In this document: positions 31,611 to 42,511 of the stretch, one piece after another
Layout: every line of letters begins with the position of its first letter
How positions within the stretch are numbered: the first letter of the stretch is position 1
NCBI GenBank assembly: GCA_001599755.1
Contig: BCHX01000001.1
Span: 6,696,001 to 6,760,000, forward strand
Direction: 5' to 3'
DNA: 64,000 nucleotides
DNA from: Gliomastix tumulicola
Lineage: Eukaryota > Ascomycota > Sordariomycetes > Hypocreales > Bionectriaceae
Notes under the pieces: model-generated
Databases searched by the model: none
Seen by the model: the letters and a program-made list of their open reading frames with translations, nothing else
Told to the model about the DNA's origin: nothing
Translations under genes and position numbers: made by a program

Positions 31611-33473
31611 ATGGCAGTATCTTGGGAGGCCAAGGCCGAGAAAGCTCGAGCCATCCTACACAAGTCGCTGAAGTCAGAGTGGCTGCTGTCCTCCGAAGAG
31701 CTGCCTCCTCCAACGCAGCTCAATGTGTCTACCTTCATTGACGCTTGTGGTCGACTCTCTCCCCGAGAGCTAGAGATCACCAATAGCAATGGAGCCCACC
31801 TGACACAGCAGATGCAGGACGGGAAGCTGACAGCCGTCGAGACCGTCACAGCCTTCCTGAAGCGCGCACACATCGCCCACCAGTTGGTGAACTTTGCCAC
31901 GGAGTTCATGGTGGAGGATGCGCTCGCTGCGGCGGCGGAGCTAGATGAATACTTCAAGACCACTGGCAAGCTCAAGGGTCCTCTGCACGGAATCCCCATT
32001 TCGGTCAAGGAGCACGTCGGCTTGAAGGATCGTGTCACTCACACGGGCTATGTTGCCTGGATTGACAACGTTACCACGGAGGACGCGCTCATTGTTCGTC
32101 TGCTGAGGGAGGCTGGCGCCGTGCTTCACGTGCGAACAAACGAGCCGCAGACGATCATGGTGAGTATCGGATGTTCAAGTTTTAAAAAGGCACCCCCAAT
32201 CGGCGAGCAGGGCTGATCATCACGCAGCATCTCGACTGCAGCAACAACATCTATGGAGCCACGGTCAATCCTTACAACAGACTCCTCACCGCAGGCGGCT
32301 CGAGCGGCGGCGAGGGCGCATCCCTTGGTCTTCGCTGCGCCGTGATGGGAATCGGGACTGATATTGGCGGTTCCGTGAGAGTGCCAGCCGCATTCTGTGG
32401 CGCATTCGGCCTTCGTACCACCGCCTTGCGGAATCCGCTTAAAGGCGTCATTGCCGCCGGCTCTGGTCAGGAGAGTATCCGTGCCGTCATTTCGCCGCTG
32501 GCGAATAGTGCTGAGGATCTCGATCTCTTCCAGAGGGCGCTCCTGGACCTAGAGCCTTGGGAGGAGGAAGTTTCGCTTGTCCCGATGCCATGGAAGAGAA
32601 TCGAGCCGCTTCAGGCCCACAAGCTTACCATTGGCGTTATATGGGACGATGGGTACGTGCCTGAAGCAGGACTAAAGCTCTTCTGCTATACCTGATTAAC
32701 GAGTTGACTAGAATCGTCCATCCGCATCCGCCCGTTACCCGGGCCTTGAAGTATGCGGTGTCCAAGCTCCAGCAGGCCGGTGTCAAGGTCATCGACTTCG
32801 AGCCCTACGACCATCAGACTGGGTGGGACATCATCTCCGCGCTCTACTTCCCCGATGCTGCCCGTACAGCGAGAGATGTCCTGGAAGAGAGCGGGGAGCC
32901 GATCGCCCACCTGTCTGAGTGGATTTTTGGTGAAGCCAAGCCGGAGCCTCTTTCCATCCCCGAGAATTGGGAGCTCAACATCCGGCGAGACAAATACCGA
33001 GACGCGTGAGTACGCATTGTTACCTGGTACCCAGACAGACGCTGATTTCTGAAAAGATACCATCGCCTTATCAAGGAGCGAGGCGTCGACTTCATCCTCT
33101 GTCCGGCATATATCGGAGCAGGCGCGAAACTGGCATCGGTTAAATACTTCCCGTACACGTCCGCGTGGAACATTCTTGATATGCCATGCATCACCTTCCC
33201 CTCGGGACTGAAGGTAGACCCTGAAATCGACATTGTAGATAAGGACTACGTGCCTCGTTCGGAAAAGGACAAGCGAGAGTACGAAGCTTGTAAGTCACCA
33301 TCATCCCGGATCTATCCATTGTGTACCACACCCAGACTGACTGTCATGGATGTGTAGATGTCCCAGAGGACTTTGTAGGCGCACCGATTGCGTTGCAGCT
33401 AGTGGGAAAGCATTTTCGAGACGAGGAAACCGTGGCTGCGACGGGCTTGGTCTCTAAAATCATTCATGGGTGA
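31611..33473 (+). CDS. Amidase (acetamidase-like, amidase signature family)
   Basis: Hydrolyses a carboxylic amide to acid plus ammonia; cytosolic. Five exons: 31611-32159, 32228-32652, 32712-33005, 33057-33289, 33358-33473, giving 538 aa, close to the usual 540-570 of fungal acetamidases. The Ser-cisSer-Lys triad is intact: K133 in ISVKEHVG, S208 in AGGSSGGEGA and the nucleophile S232 in TDIGGSVRVPA. C-terminal PEDFVGAPIALQLVG is also typical. The following genes are a Zn2Cys6 regulator and an MFS transporter, so this may be a small inducible amide-utilisation group. GATA sites in front of it support nitrogen regulation. The substrate range (acetamide, formamide, aromatic amides) cannot be inferred. 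Confidence 0.9.
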
Positions 33474-33910
33474 TCCGTGAATATATTTTGGATCTTACTG
33501 TCTGCATACCGTCTGCATTGACATGGTTAACAGGGGACGAGTGCAAGCATGGGGTACAATTGTGATCAAGTCTCGGGCAAAGTGTCTTCGAGGCTAAGAG
33601 TGGTGCAACAGTAGACTTAGATAACAAATTCAGTAGTCGAATTATTACCTTTCTTCATTGTACGTTTCGCAGCAAGGTGTGTAAGAATTGCCTATTCTTG
33701 CTTTAGGGTAGGAATGAGGAGGATGGGTAGGGGTGACAAGATGTTGATGGAAGCTATTAACGTTAGCGTGAGCTCCCTTATCTCGACACTTCTACTAGTG
33801 GCTACCCCCAGATTCACGGGTCTCGGCATTGCTCGGTGTCTGCTCACCTTATCTTCTTATATCCATCCGTTCCCCGCTCGTCGAACATCACTTCATTTTG
33901 CACACCACTG
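33474..33910. other. Intergenic
   Basis: 437 bp between the amidase stop and the regulator start. Only short frames; presumably a 3' UTR plus promoter. Confidence 0.4.
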
Positions 33911-35569
33911 ATGGCCAGAGAGCGAGCCGTGTCGTTTCAGACCTCAAGCACCATGGGACATGCAAGGCTACGTACAAAGACGGGGTGTTTCACCTGTAAG
34001 TTGACCTGCCGCCTGATATTCACAGCCACTAACCCACTCGCGTAGGTAGGAGACGGAGAGTCAAATGCGGCGAGGAGAGGCCATGCTGTCGGAATTGCTC
34101 CAACAACGGCCATGATTGCACATGGCCTACCTCCCGGGATCTCTGTGATAGACGCAACCTCTCAAAAGAAGGCCAGAAGCGCTCTTCTCTACCATCTACT
34201 AACGGCGCCGTCACCCCCTGGGCTCCCAGTCCAGTGGAGTCCTGGATCGGCCTCAGCTTGAGAAGCCCAGACGGCGCCGGGATCGCGTGCGAAGATGATG
34301 TTGATCTCATATACCACTTTCTTAACAACTTCATCTCCGTACTCGTTCTGCCGACATGGAACAGGAAAAATCTCGTCGAGTACGAATCCGAACTGGTCAG
34401 CATGATGATGCACTCAGAAGGCGTCAAATGTGCTGTCCTTGCCGCATGCGCTGCCAACAAGTACATTCTATCGAACAACAGCCGTTATGAGCGGCTTGCG
34501 CTTGTGTACTACTCTCGGGCCGTGGGCCATGTGAATCGACAGCTGGACAAGCTTTGCGTGCCCGATGAGGTACCCCCTGACTCGCTTGTAACGACAGTGG
34601 TATACCTATATCTACATGATGTGAGCTATTCCACGCACCCAGTGTACCTTCTGCATCACTATACATAGCTAACGTGCCACACAGATATGGGGATTGGATG
34701 CCGCATTCGACCCACGGAGGCATGTTGCCGGTGCGATAAAGCTGCTCCGTATGAAATATAACCGGAAATCGAGCCAGCCGGCCCAGCAACGGACCTTCGA
34801 GCTATTCACAGTGGAAAGCATCGTCTACCAGGCTTTTCTGCTGGCGGCTAGAAAGCCATTCGCCCCCAATTTCCGCATCGACGCGGATTTCTTGGTTCTC
34901 GTGCAGGAGATGCTCGACTCCCCGATTAACACGTCTATGCTGTCTCCCGAGACAAGTCCGATTCTGGGGGCAACTCGTCTGCTGTACCGCTTCATTATCG
35001 ACATCATCAATCATCATTCTGCGGGAGAAGCTGACGGGGTGAATGAAGCGTTGCGTTTGAGGGCAGAGATGAGACAGTGGGAAGCCAAACTTTTGAACGA
35101 GTACTCCCAAGACCGCGCATTACCTCAAGAGACGAGCTTCTACACGAACACGCTGTCTCTGTATATCCTCGCGGCTTCGCTCCTGCTCGACTGGGTTATT
35201 GATTCGGCAAATGCAAACTCGTCCCTGGAGCCCGAGGGATTCTTGAAGGAGCCCAGTTCATCCAAAAGGTCCAGGATTCAGCGTCGCGATATGACGTACC
35301 GATGGCAGGTCGATCGGGCTCTTACGATCTTACGACAGCCTGGAGCCCGTGAAACTTGGAGCAGCTGCTATTTGGGAACGTGGCCTTTACTAATACTCGG
35401 CTACGCTGTTGATACGGACGACGATATCACGCTGATAAGGCGCGTATTCTCGTATGCGAGACACCGTATGGGGTACGGCGAGAATCAAAGAATCTTGAGT
35501 GAATTGGAGGGTGTCTGGAGTGCCAGAGGTAATGGCCCTCGGAGTCTGGCGGTCGATCTAATTGGTTAA
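33911..35569 (+). CDS. Zn2Cys6 transcription factor
   Basis: Fungal-specific regulator, 514 aa, three exons: 33911-33995, 34046-34620, 34685-35569. The first intron (50 nt) falls inside the zinc cluster, splitting codon C29, a position commonly seen in this family. The cluster is C26-x2-C29-x6-C36-x6-C43-x2-C46-x6-C53 with an extra Cys at 42; the basic RRRR run sits after the second Cys. The rest resembles the fungal-specific TF domain (Fungal_trans_2 type) with conserved LAACAANKYI and VTTVVYLYLHD near residues 165-220. It would bind CGG-containing motifs in the nucleus. Its place directly downstream of the amidase and convergent with an MFS transporter suggests it is the pathway-specific regulator of that group, an inference from position. 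Confidence 0.88.
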
Positions 35570-35751
35570 GTGAAGTGCGAATGAAGGCTCTCTAATAGGC
35601 ATATGCGAAACTCTGGGGCGTCTCAATAAACACAAATCTCTGTTGACTAACTATAGACTACAAATCGCACACACGTAGAAAGTCTATCGAAGATTGTAGC
35701 AGAGTCAAATGCGGAAGAATAGCCTCTGGAAACAGGTATGCGAGGCGTATC

Positions 35752-37377
35752 TCAGTCCGAATGCTTAATCCCCTTCTGAGCCAAACGCCAGTATCGAGGT
35801 GCGCTGTGGCGCCGAAGGGACTTGCCCTTCCAGATCATGATCAAAAAGGTGCTCGTGCATCCAAGAGACAGGAAACCCGCCATGATGAAGCAGTTTTGAA
35901 GGCCCATGTTTGTATACCACGGCGTGATTCCGTATGAGATGGCAAATCCGAGCGTATTCCGGATGATGATGACCGAAGTCGTCGACATGCCGCTGATGTC
36001 CTTGAAGCAGTCGACATTGTAGGACAACGCGATGGAGCTGCCTGTCACGACACTGAATGTGAGGACCCCCAGGCCGATTGCCAGACCTGGCCAGCTGACA
36101 TTGTGCTGGGCCCCAACACCCCAAATGATGAGACCGGCGCAAGAGAGGACTGCCGAGAGCGCCAGAGGCCACAGTCTCTGCTCCGGCTCTCGGATACCCC
36201 GGTTGCGACGAGTGAGCATGAGCGTGAGCCGGTCAGCAATGACGCCCGACCAGACGCATCCCAGAGCAGCGCCGATGATAGGGCCCAAGTAAATGAGGCC
36301 TACCTGGCTGGTGGACCAGTTGTACGGCTCGGCGCTCAGGATCGGGGAGGTCGTGGCGTTCAGCACGTTGTACCAGGAGAGGTTGATGCCGTAGATGAAG
36401 CCAGCCCAGGCAATATTGGGAAACTGGAGGATGATGGGAAGCGGCAGGATCATGGATTGGAACATTGCCTTTGTCGATGGACGGCCATCCATGTTGGAAA
36501 AGAAGTTGAGCCGCTTGAGATAGCTCCGTCGACCAGGGAAAACAGCACCACCAGTCACTGATGTTCCGGCCTTGTCGGCGCTTTCCACTTTCTTCACCAC
36601 ATCTCCAGATGAGACAGCCTCAGATCCGATGGTGTGCTTCGACGCCGGTTCCTCTTCAAGGCCCTCGAGCGTCGAGCGAAAGTACATCGTCTCTTCCATG
36701 AAGAAGAATACGATGACGAAGGCGGCTGCCGCAACGAAGGCCCCAAAGTGCATGGTCCATCGCCAGCCGTAGGCATCGGCAAAGAATCCAGCCACAAGAG
36801 GCGCCAAGAAGTTGGACCCGAACAGGGCAAAGACGTACAGGCTCATCCAAGCACCTCTCTCGTGGGCGAAGAAGACATCCGGGATGCTGACCTCGGGCAG
36901 GGCCTCAATCGGCGTCGTGATAAAGCCAATGAGAATGCGATGGGCGTACCATTCTCCCTCGGTCTGAGCGTACCCTGTCCACACCATCAAGGGCACGGTC
37001 AGGAGCAGAGACATGAGGTAGACGCCGCGGCGGCCATACGTAAGGGCAAGGGGCTGTGTAATCAGGCACCCCCAGCCCAGGAACAAAAACTGGAGGCCTG
37101 TGCCCTGGACCAGAGCGGCAGTGGAAATGCCGGTGTCGCGCGTGATGTCAGAGAGGACCGAGTACTGCAGGGTGCCGGGGACGCCAGTTCCGAGCGTGTA
37201 CACAAGCACCATGGCGACGGCCATGTATTTTCGGCGAGTGCTCCAATTGAGGGGATCCTCCGGGTCGGCGCTTGGCCGTGGCACAAGCTCGACGGTGCCG
37301 CCTTGGGCTGTGGCATCGAGATCAACGAGGTGGACTGTGCCTGGGATGGCCTCGGGCTGGCTGTCGACAGCAGTCAT
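35752..37377 (-). CDS. MFS transporter (DHA1-type)
   Basis: Single exon, 541 aa, major facilitator superfamily with 12 predicted TM helices. The cytosolic N-terminus ends in DPEDPLNWSTRRKY, the classic entry to TM1 in fungal DHA1/HOL3-like members. Between TM2 and TM3 TYGRRGVYL occupies the motif A position. GWRWTMHFGA and a polar loop of about 80 residues lie between TM6 and TM7, followed by WAGFIYGINLSWYNV in TM7. C-terminal IRNTLGFAISYGITPW is also typical. Such proteins export drugs or import small organic nitrogen compounds. Convergent with the Zn2Cys6 regulator (182 bp between stops) and close to the amidase, it may carry the amide substrate or its product. Confidence 0.88.
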   Translation of the reverse strand: MTAVDSQPEAIPGTVHLVDLDATAQGGTVELVPRPSADPEDPLNWSTRRKYMAVAMVLVYTLGTGVPGTLQYSVLSDITRDTGISTAALVQGTGLQFLFLGWGCLITQPLALTYGRRGVYLMSLLLTVPLMVWTGYAQTEGEWYAHRILIGFITTPIEALPEVSIPDVFFAHERGAWMSLYVFALFGSNFLAPLVAGFFADAYGWRWTMHFGAFVAAAAFVIVFFFMEETMYFRSTLEGLEEEPASKHTIGSEAVSSGDVVKKVESADKAGTSVTGGAVFPGRRSYLKRLNFFSNMDGRPSTKAMFQSMILPLPIILQFPNIAWAGFIYGINLSWYNVLNATTSPILSAEPYNWSTSQVGLIYLGPIIGAALGCVWSGVIADRLTLMLTRRNRGIREPEQRLWPLALSAVLSCAGLIIWGVGAQHNVSWPGLAIGLGVLTFSVVTGSSIALSYNVDCFKDISGMSTTSVIIIRNTLGFAISYGITPWYTNMGLQNCFIMAGFLSLGCTSTFLIMIWKGKSLRRHSAPRYWRLAQKGIKHSD

Positions 37378-38150
37378 GTTGGCAGCCAGAGATAAAAGAG
37401 CCTGTCAGATCGGCGTGGGGTGGCAATTGAGGGGGACGATAAGTGCTGTCACTGTGAGGCGAAAGTGATGAACAGGACGATGAGGGAGACAGATGTCAAT
37501 GATGCTGACGAGGGCAAGATGCCCCTTGTATTTAACAATTTCTCACCCTCCTATCATTAATTCTACAGGCTCTTTCTTGATGCTACAAAAGCCGAGCCGA
37601 GACCATCTACCGTCGAGATCGGCCTGCCAACCACATCAATTTGCGAGGGGAAGGTGGAGCACGATAAGTGATGGCACGGAGGTCCGAATTGGACCAACCA
37701 GCGACTATTACGGCTGTGTAAGAAGTCACGCTATACGCGGGTACGGCCGAGCGTGCAGAGCACCGGTAGCACCACTAGTTAACTGAGCCTGAGCGGTCCT
37801 GATTTTTGGGCATTAATTAATTAATTAGTAGTGCTTTGAGGCGGCGTACAGTGCGTGATGCAGTGCCACCTTGATGGTCGCTGCGAGGCCACCGGGAAGG
37901 ACCAGCAGATGGGCGCCTGCCTAAATAACAGAACTGCAAATTGGTGCGTTGGTTAACACGAGCGCTGAGCGCCTTCCCCTCGTTTGATTTTCTTCCTCAC
38001 GCATCATCACTCATTGATGCTCAAGGGCCTGCGATCGATCATTGATGAACATCCAACGCTTCCTTCATTAACGTCATTTATCGCACTGCGCCGACCGCCC
38101 ATCGAACCACTACCCCCCTGCCAGAAGTCAAGCGCCAAAAAGAAGCAAAA
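37378..38150. other. Divergent intergenic region
   Basis: 773 bp between the MFS transporter and the D-aminopeptidase-like gene, facing outward. An AT palindrome made of repeated TTAA units lies at about 37813-37830. No gene is supported. Confidence 0.45.
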
Positions 38151-39815
38151 ATGGCAGCCACCGCCGCCGCCATCTCCGAGATCCTCGACGACGTCCCAAC
38201 CCGCTTCCGAGGCCCAGGCGGCGCCGTCGCCGTCCTCAAGAATGGCAAATTGATCGGCCAGCAGTGCTGGGGCTACGCCGACCTGAAGCACCGCATCCCC
38301 ATGACGGCCGATATGCTGATGCCCATCTGCTCCATCTCGAAGCAGATGCTCTGCGGGCTGCTCACCGACCTAGAGCGCAATCCCACGCCGGCCATGGTCG
38401 CGCAGGGCGACAAGCCCTCTAAGCAGTTCGCGGACCAGCTCGACCAGATGCTGCATCCCGGCCTCTTCGATTACCCCGAAAGGAGGGTGACCATGAAGCA
38501 TCTCTGCAACAATCAATCGGGCCTCCGCGACTACTGGGCCCTGAGCGTCTGCTGGGGCGCCAACCCCGAAGACCGCTTCTCCATCGCCGAGCACGGCCCC
38601 CAGGTGCTGGATCGCCTGAGGAACTTCCACTTCAGGCCCGGCACGCAGTACTCGTACTCTAACACCAACTTCTTCATCATCGCCCGCGTCATTGAGAAGG
38701 TCACGGGCGAGGAGCTGGGTAAGCTCCTCGACGAGCGCATCTTTAAGCCCGCCGGCATGAAGACGGCGAGGCTGTGCGCCGACACGGCCGAGCATCCACC
38801 CCCCGTCGTCGGATACGAGGGCGACGAGGAGACTGGCTTCATCCCCGCCGTCAACCGCATCGAGTGGGCTGGCGACGCCGGCATCGTGGCCTCGCTCGAG
38901 GACATGGTCGCCTACGAGCAGTTCATCGACCGCAGCGCCATGGATCCGCAGAGCTGGTATGCCTTCAACTCGCAGCAGCAGAAGTTCGAGAACGGCGTCC
39001 ACGCCGCGTACGGATACGGCCTCGGCCGCCAGTACGTCGACGGCGTGCTCACCGTGCGTCACGGCGGCGCGCTGCGCGGATTCCGGCTGTCCCGGTGCTA
39101 TGCGCCGGTGCCGCGGGTCTCCATCGTCGTCCTGCTGAACAATGATCGTATGGAGCCGGGCGAGGTCAGCGACTACATCTTGAAGCGCGTGCTGGGCAAG
39201 GAGGAGCCCAAGGAGGAGGAGGAGGAGCCAGAGGATGTCATCGAGATCAGCCCCTGGTGGACGAAGACTTGGCTGGACGGCGACACGGCGCTGGCGATCC
39301 ACGTGAGCGAGACCAAACCTGGAGACCTCCTCTTCAAGTACTTCTCCAAGCCCGTCAAGATGCGCGCAATCTCCGCCACCTCGGCGCTGGGCGATGGGAT
39401 GACGGCGTCCCTGCAGCGCAACCACATGATGCGCGTCCAGATTGCCAGGGACAACTGGGTGATTGACGCCAAACCCGCTGGTATGCCGATGTTCGCCGTC
39501 GACTCTCCGGACATCTTCGCTACCTACCGCTGCCATTACATCGACTCCGTCGTCCACCTTAGCGGCTCGGGCGGTGCGATGTACGCTATGTTTGACGGGT
39601 TTCTGGGCAAGGGACCGGTTCACATGTTGCGGCCGATTGGGATTGATCTCTGGGCTCTTGCGTGCCCGAGGGCCATGGATCACGCACCTCCGGGCGACTG
39701 GACCGTGACGGTCCGTCGGTATGATGATGGTAGAGTGGTTGGTTTGACGATCGGCTGCTGGCTGGCGAGGATTCTGGAGTACCTCAAGGATGGGGAGCGG
39801 TATCCCCACATTTAG
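38151..39815 (+). CDS. D-aminopeptidase-like serine hydrolase (S12, bacterial DAP type)
   Basis: 554 aa, no intron. The N-terminal beta-lactamase/penicillin-binding fold carries the three S12 motifs in order: S61-x-x-K64 (SISK), Y169-S-N (YSNTNF) and H304-G-G (RHGGALRGFR). The blocks GPGGAVAVLKNGK, LCNNQSGLRDYWALSV and EWAGDAGIVASLEDM agree closely with what I remember of proteobacterial D-aminopeptidase (DAP, Ochrobactrum/Brucella type). Two C-terminal beta-barrel domains (about 340-554) are also present and end with GFLGKGP and VGLTIGCWLARILEY. DAP releases N-terminal D-residues, especially D-Ala, from peptides and amides. The acidic linker KEEPKEEEEEPED near 345 is an addition. Absence of introns and the bacterial-type architecture suggest ancient horizontal transfer. 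No signal peptide is seen, so it is likely cytosolic. Confidence 0.85.
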   Translation: MAATAAAISEILDDVPTRFRGPGGAVAVLKNGKLIGQQCWGYADLKHRIPMTADMLMPICSISKQMLCGLLTDLERNPTPAMVAQGDKPSKQFADQLDQMLHPGLFDYPERRVTMKHLCNNQSGLRDYWALSVCWGANPEDRFSIAEHGPQVLDRLRNFHFRPGTQYSYSNTNFFIIARVIEKVTGEELGKLLDERIFKPAGMKTARLCADTAEHPPPVVGYEGDEETGFIPAVNRIEWAGDAGIVASLEDMVAYEQFIDRSAMDPQSWYAFNSQQQKFENGVHAAYGYGLGRQYVDGVLTVRHGGALRGFRLSRCYAPVPRVSIVVLLNNDRMEPGEVSDYILKRVLGKEEPKEEEEEPEDVIEISPWWTKTWLDGDTALAIHVSETKPGDLLFKYFSKPVKMRAISATSALGDGMTASLQRNHMMRVQIARDNWVIDAKPAGMPMFAVDSPDIFATYRCHYIDSVVHLSGSGGAMYAMFDGFLGKGPVHMLRPIGIDLWALACPRAMDHAPPGDWTVTVRRYDDGRVVGLTIGCWLARILEYLKDGERYPHI

Positions 39816-40169
39816 GGGTGTCTTGTTTTGCTGGCATTGAAAACGCTACTTAGCCCTATCCATACTCAACGTATGCGTTCATGTAGTCGATATTTCTAGA
39901 TCACTAGGGAGTTCAAACCCAACACGCTGACCTTATGGAAGAACGGGCTCCTCCACTTAGACTTAGCTAAATCTACCGTTCTGCGACCGATCCCTGACCC
40001 GTGCTTCCAGTAACGAATCATGTGATTGCATTAAGACACTACTACTAGTAGTATTCTATTGACTTGCCCGACTCCTTGCTAACTAAGCCTCCACCGTGTT
40101 GGTTGTATCAACAATCCCACAATTCGAATCCTGGATTTTCACTTCCTTCCCGCCCTCTCAGACGTCAAT
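39816..40169. other. Intergenic
   Basis: 354 bp between the D-aminopeptidase-like gene and the decayed kinase gene. Nothing recognised. Confidence 0.4.
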
Positions 40170-41053
40170 ATGGCTTCTAGCCGCGTCCTTCGGGTCATTG
40201 ATATCCCATCGGAGCCTACTATGGTATTCGGAGACTCTTCATTCTTCTCTGCGGGTGAGGCCAACGGGGGAAGTCGCCTGCTCCCTGGTCTCACCGAGGT
40301 GTTGGCGCAGAGCCAAGCCCAGAACTCGGCTGAGGATCACAATAAGTCGCCGGCTGCTTCCAAATGTCCCAGTGCCAGAGATCTCTGGATGGTCCACAAA
40401 GAATGGGTACGTGCTTCTATACATGGAGATGGTCAAAGGGGTCACTGTCGAACAGCGGTGGCCTACGATGACGGATGAAGAGAAGCATCAGTTCTGGCGG
40501 GGACTCCAGTCGGCAGTCTCAGAACTGCGGACTTTGTCGTAGGAGGCAGGCGACCAATTCCTTGGTATGTAGTGCACTCCCTGAGGACTTCCGCAGCTGA
40601 CCGCTATTAGGGCGGATCAACCGAAGCCCGTACTACGATATATCCATCAGCCACCGGAACAGGCCCCCGGCTGGACCTTTTACATCTGTTGGCGCCTTCC
40701 ACGACTGGCTCTCCTTAATGATTCGGCGTAACGCGGAGCGGCATTGGCCGGGGCTGAAGCCTGAAGAAATCCCCGATCCGTACCGCGAGATGCTCCCGGA
40801 TGACGCTCAAACTGTCTTTACTCATGCCGACCTTCATCCCAGCAACATCATGGTTGATCTGAGCTGTCCAGGGACTATTGTGGGATTGATCGACTGGGAG
40901 CAGTCTGGATGGTATCCCGATTACTGGGAGTTCTGCAAGGCAGAGTATACGGCTGAGTTTGGATCTGACTGGCACAAGTATATGGTAGAGTACTTGGATG
41001 AGCCGAAGGGGGTGGATGGATTTTTCGAGTACACGAGGGCACTGGGTCACTAG
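40170..41053 (+). pseudogene. Aminoglycoside-phosphotransferase-family kinase, decayed
   Basis: Homology is spread over broken frames. The N-terminus (from ATG 40170, MASSRVLRVIDIPSEP...) runs in one frame. The next block (RRLLPNVPVPEISGW, YVLLYMEMVKGVTVEQRW, near 40340-40540) is in another frame, and the usual stretch between them is missing. That second frame meets an in-frame TAG at 40540-40542, where the family continues with EAGDQFLG. A good intron follows (donor GTATGT near 40565, acceptor ATTAG near 40611), then the intact C-terminal lobe. The catalytic THADLHPSN and the metal-binding GLIDWEQSGWYPDYWEF are unchanged, ending at 41053. APH-family proteins phosphorylate small molecules and are numerous in fungi. 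The stop replaces what could have been a Gln codon (C to T). A missed short intron could rescue one defect but not both. Confidence 0.6.
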
Positions 41054-41182
41054 GGCTCTACAAATCAAGGTCAAAGTCAAGTTTTCTTTCAAAAGCCATA
41101 TGAATTTCACAGTCATGAAACCTGATTTCATCATATAGCCTAGCCGAGTTGTATACCATGTCCGATATCTCGCGTGTCCCTT

Positions 41183-42511
41183 TCAACCAGACGGGTTGCC
41201 ATTGAAGCTCAGGAAGTTGGGGCTCTCCAGACCAGGAGTCCACTCCTTGGGGAGGTTCGTGAGGAGATCCTTGGTGGAGAGAGTCTCGATGCGCTCGCAC
41301 AGCGGCTTGGCACCCGGCCAGCCCTCGAGGGTAGCCAGATACGCAGCGAGGCCGGCGATATGGGGCGTCGCCATGGACGTCCCGGACATGATGCCCTGAA
41401 CCCAACTAGTCAGACACACATATATATATACAAGACGAAGCAGGAGTTAGTGCGAACTTACAGTCAGACCGCCAGGGATCGTGGACAGAACGTCCTGACC
41501 AGGAGCAAAGACCTCGATCTTGGCGCCATAGTTCGACCAGGTCGGACGAGCGTCGGTGGAGTTGGTAGCGCCAACAGTGCAGACATCGTCAGCATTACCA
41601 GGCGAGCGCCAGTAGACATCACCACCGTTGTTCCCCGCAGCGACGGCGGTGAAGATGTCAGCGGCAACGGCCTTGTTGACGGCGTCGTTGGCGGTCGAGA
41701 CCGTGCCGGTGAAGCCGAGCGACAGGTTGATGAAGCGGCCGTTGGGGCAGTCGCGGGCCGGGGAGTCGGCGATGACAAAGTCGAGGCCGGCGAGGAGGGA
41801 GGCGAGCGTGCCGCTGCCGCCGACGCCGAGGACCTTGACGCTGTAGAGGCTCGTCTTCTTGGCGACGCCGTAGGTCTTGGAGCCGATGGTGCCGGCGACG
41901 TGGGTGGCGTGGCCGGTCGAGTCTGTGTCGTCTTCGTCGATGAAGTTCTCGAGCCAGGTGGCACGGCCCTCGAACTCCTGCAAGGGGGTGGGTGGTTAGA
42001 GAGTGTGGAAGTATCTAGAGGTTAGAGATTAGAGACTTACAGGATGAGACACATCGATGCCAGTGTCAATGACGTACGAACAGGTGCCCTCGCCGGCGCT
42101 GTCATCATAAGTGTAGCTGGTAGAGCCAAGGGCCCTGTGGGAGATGCGGGCTAGACCCCAAGGGACATCCTCCTGGGTCACAAAGGCGTTCGACCTGACG
42201 ACGACATTCTTCTCAATGTAGTCAACGTCAGGGTGCTCGCGGAGAGCCTCAAGAGTGTCCTTGTCGAGAGTGGCCGCGAAGCCGCTGATGGCATCCGAGT
42301 ACACATGGTCAGGAGTCACGGACAGAATGCTCACGGCGCCGTCAATAGCGGCGGCGATCGAGGCATCGTCCTTGAACTTGACGATGTACTGGTCAGCGAT
42401 GATGTCCGACTCGTCGATGTTCTCCGAGGTGACGAGGGGAGCGGGCTCGGCGCGCTTGGCCCAAGGGTGAGCGGCCGCGAGGGGCAGAAGGGTGAGAGTG
42501 TTAAGACGCAT
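41183..42511 (-). CDS. Secreted subtilisin-like serine protease (proteinase K family)
   Basis: 399 aa, three exons: 42511-42041, 41977-41462, 41395-41183, introns 63 and 66 nt, all phase 0. A signal peptide is followed by an I9 inhibitor propeptide (about 30-108; QYIVKFKDDAS, DYIEKNVVVRS). The mature S8A domain begins near AFVTQEDVPWGLARIS. The triad is D149 (VIDTGID), H180 (TGHATHVAGT) and S336 (GIMSGTSMATPH), with the oxyanion Asn in AAGNNGGDV. This is a complete extracellular alkaline protease of the type that fungi use to digest protein or insect and plant tissue. A TATAAAT element lies about 85 nt upstream on the minus strand. The second intron contains a short TA dinucleotide run. The model is secure; the only doubt is exactly where the propeptide is cleaved. 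Confidence 0.93.

Noticed and set aside
37813..37830. TTAA palindromic run as a transposon target or end
   Set aside because: No terminal repeats or target-site duplications flank it; a simple low-complexity tract is enough explanation.
38370..39809. 479-codon frame antisense to the D-aminopeptidase-like gene
   Set aside because: Third-codon-position GC bias of the sense gene keeps the opposite frame open. No domain is recognisable.
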